Of a DNA stretch of 40,581 nucleotides, positions 37,469 to 40,581 are shown piece by piece. Source of the stretch: Oscillospiraceae bacterium. GTDB taxonomy: Bacteria > Bacillota > Clostridia > Oscillospirales > UBA929. A program made the translations under genes and the position numbers. The DNA lies in NCBI GenBank assembly GCA_031255175.1, contig JAIRTA010000059.1:1-40581 (forward strand), read 5' to 3'. Below the pieces are notes generated by a model. The model saw only the letters and a list, made by a program, of their open reading frames with translations, was not told the DNA's origin and did not search any database. Position 1 is the stretch's first letter. Every line of letters begins with the position of its first letter.

Positions 37469-37497
37469 TTTGAGACGTCCGGCTGCAAGTCGGGGTC

Positions 37498-37647
37498 TCA
37501 GTCTTTTTTCTTTTGCTCACAGCGTTGGTTGGCCACGGTGCAGGACGTCTTGCAGGCCGACTGGCAAGAGGTCTGGCATTCGCCGCAGCCGCCGCCGGAG
37601 GCGCTCTGCTTCAGCGTGGCCCCGCTGATGGTTCTGATGTGTTTCAT
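37498..37647 (-). CDS. scfA: SCIFF ribosomal peptide precursor (six cysteines in forty-five)
   Basis: A 49-residue precursor starting MKHIRTISGATLKQSA and ending in a Lys-rich tail. Six Cys at 21, 24, 28, 32, 36 and 43 sit in the pattern CGECQTSCQSACKTSCTVAN, the SCIFF hallmark; the family is now grouped with ranthipeptides. From memory, the maturase of a related peptide links Cys32 to Thr37; both residues are at exactly those positions here. AGGAGG is 9 nt before ATG 37647. The mature product's role is unknown in any organism as far as I recall. Confidence 0.96.
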   Translation of the reverse strand: MKHIRTISGATLKQSASGGGCGECQTSCQSACKTSCTVANQRCEQKKKD

Positions 37648-37786
37648 GACGATATTCCTCCTGTGTAAACTGTGTAACACGTCTCGGTTTGAGAGCCGCC
37701 CCGCGCGGCGCAAGTGACCGCGGGCGCTGTGCCCGTCGAAACCATTATACCGAAAGATCGCGAGAAAGGCAAGAGGGCGGCCGCCG

Positions 37787-38236
37787 TCAGCGGCGGCGGC
37801 GCCTTTGTTTGGGCGCGGTCAGCAAACCGCCGAAACCGCCGCCGGCCAGCGCGGCCAGCAACAATGTGCCCGCGCCGGGACCGGGGTGCAAACGCCACAG
37901 CAGCACCGCGCCAAGCAGGTAGAACGCGGCAAAAAACAGCGCGCCCAACAGTAAGCCTGCGACCGGCGGTCTCACGCCGACCAGGCGGGCCCCGGAACCC
38001 CCAAACACCAGCGCGCCCAGACCTCCGGCTCCCACCGGCCCCGCCCCAAGCACAAAGGGCGGCAGCACCTCGGCGGAGATCAGCAGCGCCCCCGCGCAGA
38101 TGAACGTCAACGACACGGCCATAGCAACGCCCAGACGAACAAACAGCCTTTTGGCCGTGCTGTCTTTGGACGCCGCGCCGTCACGCGGGACCTTCGCGCG
38201 CGCCGCCCGGCGCCCATGCGCCTTTTGGTTTGGCAT
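37787..38236 (-). CDS. TIGR04086 family membrane protein
   Basis: A 149-residue protein with a basic, Ala-rich N-terminus (about 1-30) and four hydrophobic segments (about 34-55, 58-80, 90-112, 118-140), ending in a run of Arg. Size, topology and position between yajC and the SCIFF genes fit TIGR04086, a Clostridia-specific membrane family of unknown role. AGGAGGGGG precedes ATG 38236. The residue composition is highly GC-driven, so the family call rests mainly on context. Confidence 0.75.
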   Translation of the reverse strand: MPNQKAHGRRAARAKVPRDGAASKDSTAKRLFVRLGVAMAVSLTFICAGALLISAEVLPPFVLGAGPVGAGGLGALVFGGSGARLVGVRPPVAGLLLGALFFAAFYLLGAVLLWRLHPGPGAGTLLLAALAGGGFGGLLTAPKQRRRRR

Positions 38237-38326
38237 CGCGCCCCCTCCTTCCGGTGAGCTTGTCGTCTCATCCTATGCGGAGGGAGAGCGGCATATGCGC
38301 AAAATGCGGGGCCCGTGGCGCGCAAC

Positions 38327-38671
38327 TCACTCGGAGGGCTGCGCTCCCTTGGATGAGATGGCCCAGCGCATGACCTTGATCTTGACCTTGTCCGCGCCGG
38401 TCTCCATTGTGATGGAGTCGTCTTTGATGGAGACAACGCGCCCCACCATGCCGCCGATCGTGGTGATCTCGTCACCCACGACGAGCTCGTTGCGCAGCTT
38501 GGCCGCCGCTTTTTTCCGTTTGCTCTCGGGCCGGATGATCAGAAAATAGAAGACAACGGCGAGAAGCGGCAGCATGAGCATGGAGAGCAGATTGCCGGTT
38601 CCCGCGTCTCCCGACGCGGCGCCGTCCGCCGCCGCCCACAACGCTCCAGTGTGGATCCAAGACAAAAGCAT
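38327..38671 (-). CDS. yajC: Preprotein translocase subunit YajC
   Basis: A 114-residue YajC, the small accessory membrane subunit linked to SecDF. One membrane segment (about 28-46: LLSMLMLPLLAVVFYFLIIR) is followed by RPESKRKKA and the cytoplasmic domain (VVGDEITTIGGMVGRVVSIK, then ITMETGADKVKIKVMRWAI), all typical. GGGAGG lies 6 nt before ATG 38671. The gene heads the yajC - TIGR04086 - scfA - scfB order conserved in Clostridia; tgt, the usual upstream neighbour, is at 2968-4098 instead. Confidence 0.95.
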   Translation of the reverse strand: MLLSWIHTGALWAAADGAASGDAGTGNLLSMLMLPLLAVVFYFLIIRPESKRKKAAAKLRNELVVGDEITTIGGMVGRVVSIKDDSITMETGADKVKIKVMRWAISSKGAQPSE

Positions 38672-38689
38672 GGTTTTCCTCCCTTAACC

Positions 38690-38750
38690 TATACCCCAAA
38701 CCGCAACATTTGCCATATCTGCAAATGTTACCGCTCCGCGGGTACACAAA
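38690..38750. repeat. Inverted repeat, copy 2 of the dispersed element
   Basis: This stretch aligns with 8986-9049 over its whole length: TATACC at one end, CAACATTTGCC, a short loop, GCAAATGTTACCGCTC, and GGTACACAAA at the other. Its own arms are imperfect (9-bp perfect core AACATTTGC/GCAAATGTT). It lies 19 bp upstream of yajC, in its leader or promoter region. Confidence 0.7.
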
Positions 38751-38942
38751 AATATTGCCGGAGCCCGATCGACCACCCGGCCGCAGGCCTCCGCCGCGCC
38801 CGGCGCGGGCCAATCTTTTATCTACTATATACCGTTGTCACGGAGAATGCAAGCCTTTTGTAAGAAATTCCGCCAGATTCGATATGGAAGAAGCTTACAA
38901 GGGTGTGCAGATATACCCTTTTTGATCTGCCCAACGAGGTGG
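38751..38942. other. Intergenic region before the GGDEF gene
   Basis: About 190 bp without a gene. A small hairpin AAGGGT-GTGCAGAT-ACCCTT with a following T run near 38898-38922 may be a weak terminator on the plus strand; it also overlaps the alternative pairing GCAGAT...ATCTGC. I see no riboswitch consensus. Confidence 0.4.
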
Positions 38943-38971
38943 TTGAAACTTCAAATAAAATATGCTATATT
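38943..38971 (+). promoter_or_regulatory. Promoter overlapping the first ATG of the GGDEF gene
   Basis: TTGAAA (38943-38948), a 17-nt spacer and TATATT (38966-38971). Transcription would begin near 38979, after the ATG at 38962. Confidence 0.55.
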
Positions 38972-40167
38972 ATAAGCATCACAGCGGAAACGGGGGTGAA
39001 CGCGCCATCGATACGCTTTTTCAGCTCCTCATACCCATAGAGATGTTGATTGTCAATTTGCTGATCATCGACCACTGTTCCACGCGGCGGTATGGAAAGG
39101 CCGTGACGTACACCATCCTCGGCTGCGTCGCTATCCTCCTGTTCACCGGCGCATTTTGGCTGCTCAGTCAGTTTTTCGGGATCGGCGAGGGCAACGGTCT
39201 GTTCATTTTCTTTGGCTGCCTGCTGTTTTATCCCGTACTGCTGCTCTACGATCTCACGCCGCAAAAATTGGTGAGCATCGGCTGTTCCGCCTGGGTGTAT
39301 ACGTTTTTGATGTTCTCCCTGTCCGTACACATCTCGCGGCTCTTCCCGCGGGAAGATGTGGCGCGCAACGGATTTCTGATCCAGTCGGCGCTGTATCTGG
39401 TGACATATACCCCGTTTTACCGCTTCGTCAAACGCACTTTCCTGCACATTGTCAGAAATATTCCGCCAAAACACAGCGCTTCGCTGATGTGGACAAGCCT
39501 GTGCTGGTTTGTCGCCCTCTTTGCCCTCAACAACGCGATGCTCTACGAAGACTTCACCGCCGCGCGGGTGGCGGCCCTGCTCCTGCTGGCGGTGGGCATC
39601 TTCCTCAACTACGAAAACATCCATCAGATCGTCACAAACGCGGCGCAGATCCACTCGTTGGAGACATTGGTCTATTACGACGGCCTGACACAGCTTCGGA
39701 GCCGGGTGGTCCTGACCTCCGATTTGAACAGCCTTGTGACGCGGGAGATCCCGTTCCACCTGATCTATTTCGACCTGAACCACTTCAAAACCATCAACGA
39801 CACCTATGGACACGCCGTGGGGGACGAGTACCTGTATTTCTTCGCGCAGGAGGTCAAAAAGCGGCTGGGCGAAAAGGGCGGATTTTACCGCGTGGGCGGG
39901 GACGAATTCGTCTGCCTGTTTACGGGTAAAAATCCGGACGAATTCCTAAAAAGCGTCTCCGGCCTGCCGTCCCGCCTGCCGCAGAGCAAAGTGCCGTTTT
40001 TGGGGGTCAGCTACGGCGTTTCACACTTCCCCCACGACGCACGCGACATCGACGGCCTGATGGATACCGCGGACAAGCATATGTACGCGATGAAACACCC
40101 GGCCATCACCCAAAGTGGCACAGCACTTGACAGTTCTTTCGCGGAGACAACAAATGCGCCGGAGTGA
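38962..40167 (+). CDS. Membrane-bound diguanylate cyclase (GGDEF)
   Basis: Up to 401 residues. Six hydrophobic segments (about 17-218) precede a GGDEF domain, which makes cyclic di-GMP from two GTP. Motifs are YYDGLTQLRSR (238-248), YFDLNHFKTINDTYGHAVGD (269-288) and an intact GGDEF (312-316); no RxxD inhibitory site lies upstream of GGDEF. The domain ends YGVSHFPHDA...ADKHMYAMK. The start is doubtful: ATG 38962 has no ribosome site and lies inside a promoter, while GGGGGTGA sits 8 nt before ATC 39007 in frame; the next ATG is 39043. The catalytic part is unaffected. The sensed signal is unknown. Confidence 0.9.
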   Translation: MLYYKHHSGNGGERAIDTLFQLLIPIEMLIVNLLIIDHCSTRRYGKAVTYTILGCVAILLFTGAFWLLSQFFGIGEGNGLFIFFGCLLFYPVLLLYDLTPQKLVSIGCSAWVYTFLMFSLSVHISRLFPREDVARNGFLIQSALYLVTYTPFYRFVKRTFLHIVRNIPPKHSASLMWTSLCWFVALFALNNAMLYEDFTAARVAALLLLAVGIFLNYENIHQIVTNAAQIHSLETLVYYDGLTQLRSRVVLTSDLNSLVTREIPFHLIYFDLNHFKTINDTYGHAVGDEYLYFFAQEVKKRLGEKGGFYRVGGDEFVCLFTGKNPDEFLKSVSGLPSRLPQSKVPFLGVSYGVSHFPHDARDIDGLMDTADKHMYAMKHPAITQSGTALDSSFAETTNAPE

Positions 40168-40300
40168 GAACATTTTGCGGTTTGCACAAAAGTCACACCG
40201 TTTCAGGTTTCAGGCGTTTGCTTCCTGTCGCTTCCTGCGAAACCCGAGTATATAGCAAATTATAATTAAGGTAGGCGCCTTATGATTTGGAGGGTTTGCC

Positions 40301-40435
40301 ATGCTGAAAAAGGATAAGCTGTTTCCTAAAGAGGTAGAGTATAAGCGCAAATTTGGACTTCGCATATTCAACATAGGTGGCCGCATAAAAAAAGACAAAC
40401 CCGATAAAACGGGTAATCAAACGGCGAAGAAATAA
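40301..40435 (+). CDS. Small basic protein of unknown function (44 residues)
   Basis: A short frame from ATG 40301 to TAA 40433-40435 encodes a Lys-rich protein (MLKKDKLFPKEVEYKRKFGL, then GGRIKKDKPDKTGNQTAKK) with no membrane segment. Support: GGAGGG 7 nt upstream and TATAAT at 40261-40266 ahead of it, though no good -35 is seen. I do not recognise the family. About 14 of 44 residues are Lys or Arg, so it may bind nucleic acid, which is only a guess. Confidence 0.5.
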   Translation: MLKKDKLFPKEVEYKRKFGLRIFNIGGRIKKDKPDKTGNQTAKK

Positions 40436-40549
40436 CAGCACGCCACGCCATACCGACAAACTGGAATTTAACGTGATGATTCTTGTCATAAACAGTTGGA
40501 CATACTCTAAACCGACTGCACAAAACTGGCAACCGCTTCTGCAAATTCC

Positions 40550-40574
40550 ATTGGCCTCTCTTTTTGAGGCCAAT
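40550..40574. terminator. Hairpin near the window end
   Basis: ATTGGCCTC (40550-40558) pairs exactly with GAGGCCAAT (40566-40574) around TCTTTTT. The T run is in the loop, so it is only a possible terminator, lying about 115 bp after the small basic protein gene. Confidence 0.4.
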
Positions 40575-40581
40575 GCTTGCA

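Overview
The window looks like a chromosomal segment of a GC-rich, endospore-forming anaerobe of the class Clostridia. Supporting genes are an alpha/beta-type small acid-soluble spore protein, SpoIIID, SpoIIM, a SCIFF peptide with its radical SAM maturase next to TIGR04086 and yajC, an SLH-domain surface protein, and tRNA genes with an encoded CCA end. I cannot name a genus from sequence alone.

Layout. 1-207: 5' part of a response regulator (minus), with 11-bp direct repeats upstream. 379-756: a minus-strand tRNA-Thr/tRNA-Tyr operon with promoter and terminator. 765-2777: an overlapping three-gene set, apbE - NusG domain II protein - Gx-type membrane protein, resembling part of a flavin-based extracellular electron transfer locus. 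2968-6980: tgt, an HGSNAT-like membrane acyltransferase, the GTPase ychF and an MBL-fold hydrolase. 7124-10799: tRNA-Ser followed by a mosaic (remnant of a cation diffusion facilitator, a Fic protein under two palindromic operators, a lone tartrate dehydratase/fumarase beta subunit behind a long palindrome, a bacteriohemerythrin and a phosphopantetheinyl transferase). 11616-17494: a probable operon for a MacA-like adaptor, MacB-like ATPase and permease, and an SLH protein. 17504-18808: an AAA/DUF4143 ATPase under a promoter buried in a 42-bp palindrome.

18991-31880 is a carbohydrate-use region: a 1933-residue secreted GH3 enzyme (minus) and a 1638-residue secreted GH2 enzyme (plus), both multimodular and ending in the same type of C-terminal domain. 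Between them lie an SASP gene, a 12-bp degenerate tandem repeat, a possible small RNA and a broken fragment of another carbohydrate-active protein. 31887-38671 is mostly housekeeping and sporulation on the minus strand: spoIIID, trmB, xerD-like recombinase, spoIIM, proC, scfB, scfA, TIGR04086 and yajC. The end holds a membrane-bound GGDEF protein and a 44-residue basic protein of unknown function.

The strongest unexplained signal is a set of long, near-perfect palindromes between genes (6070-6115, 7658-7745, 8986-9045, 17517-17558, 32325-32369, 33100-33141, 38690-38750). Three overlap the -10 region of a plausible promoter (Fic, tartrate dehydratase beta subunit, AAA ATPase). Two (8986 and 38690) are copies of one roughly 60-bp element. 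I see no CRISPR array, intact insertion sequence or prophage. All homology statements come from reading motifs, not from database searches.
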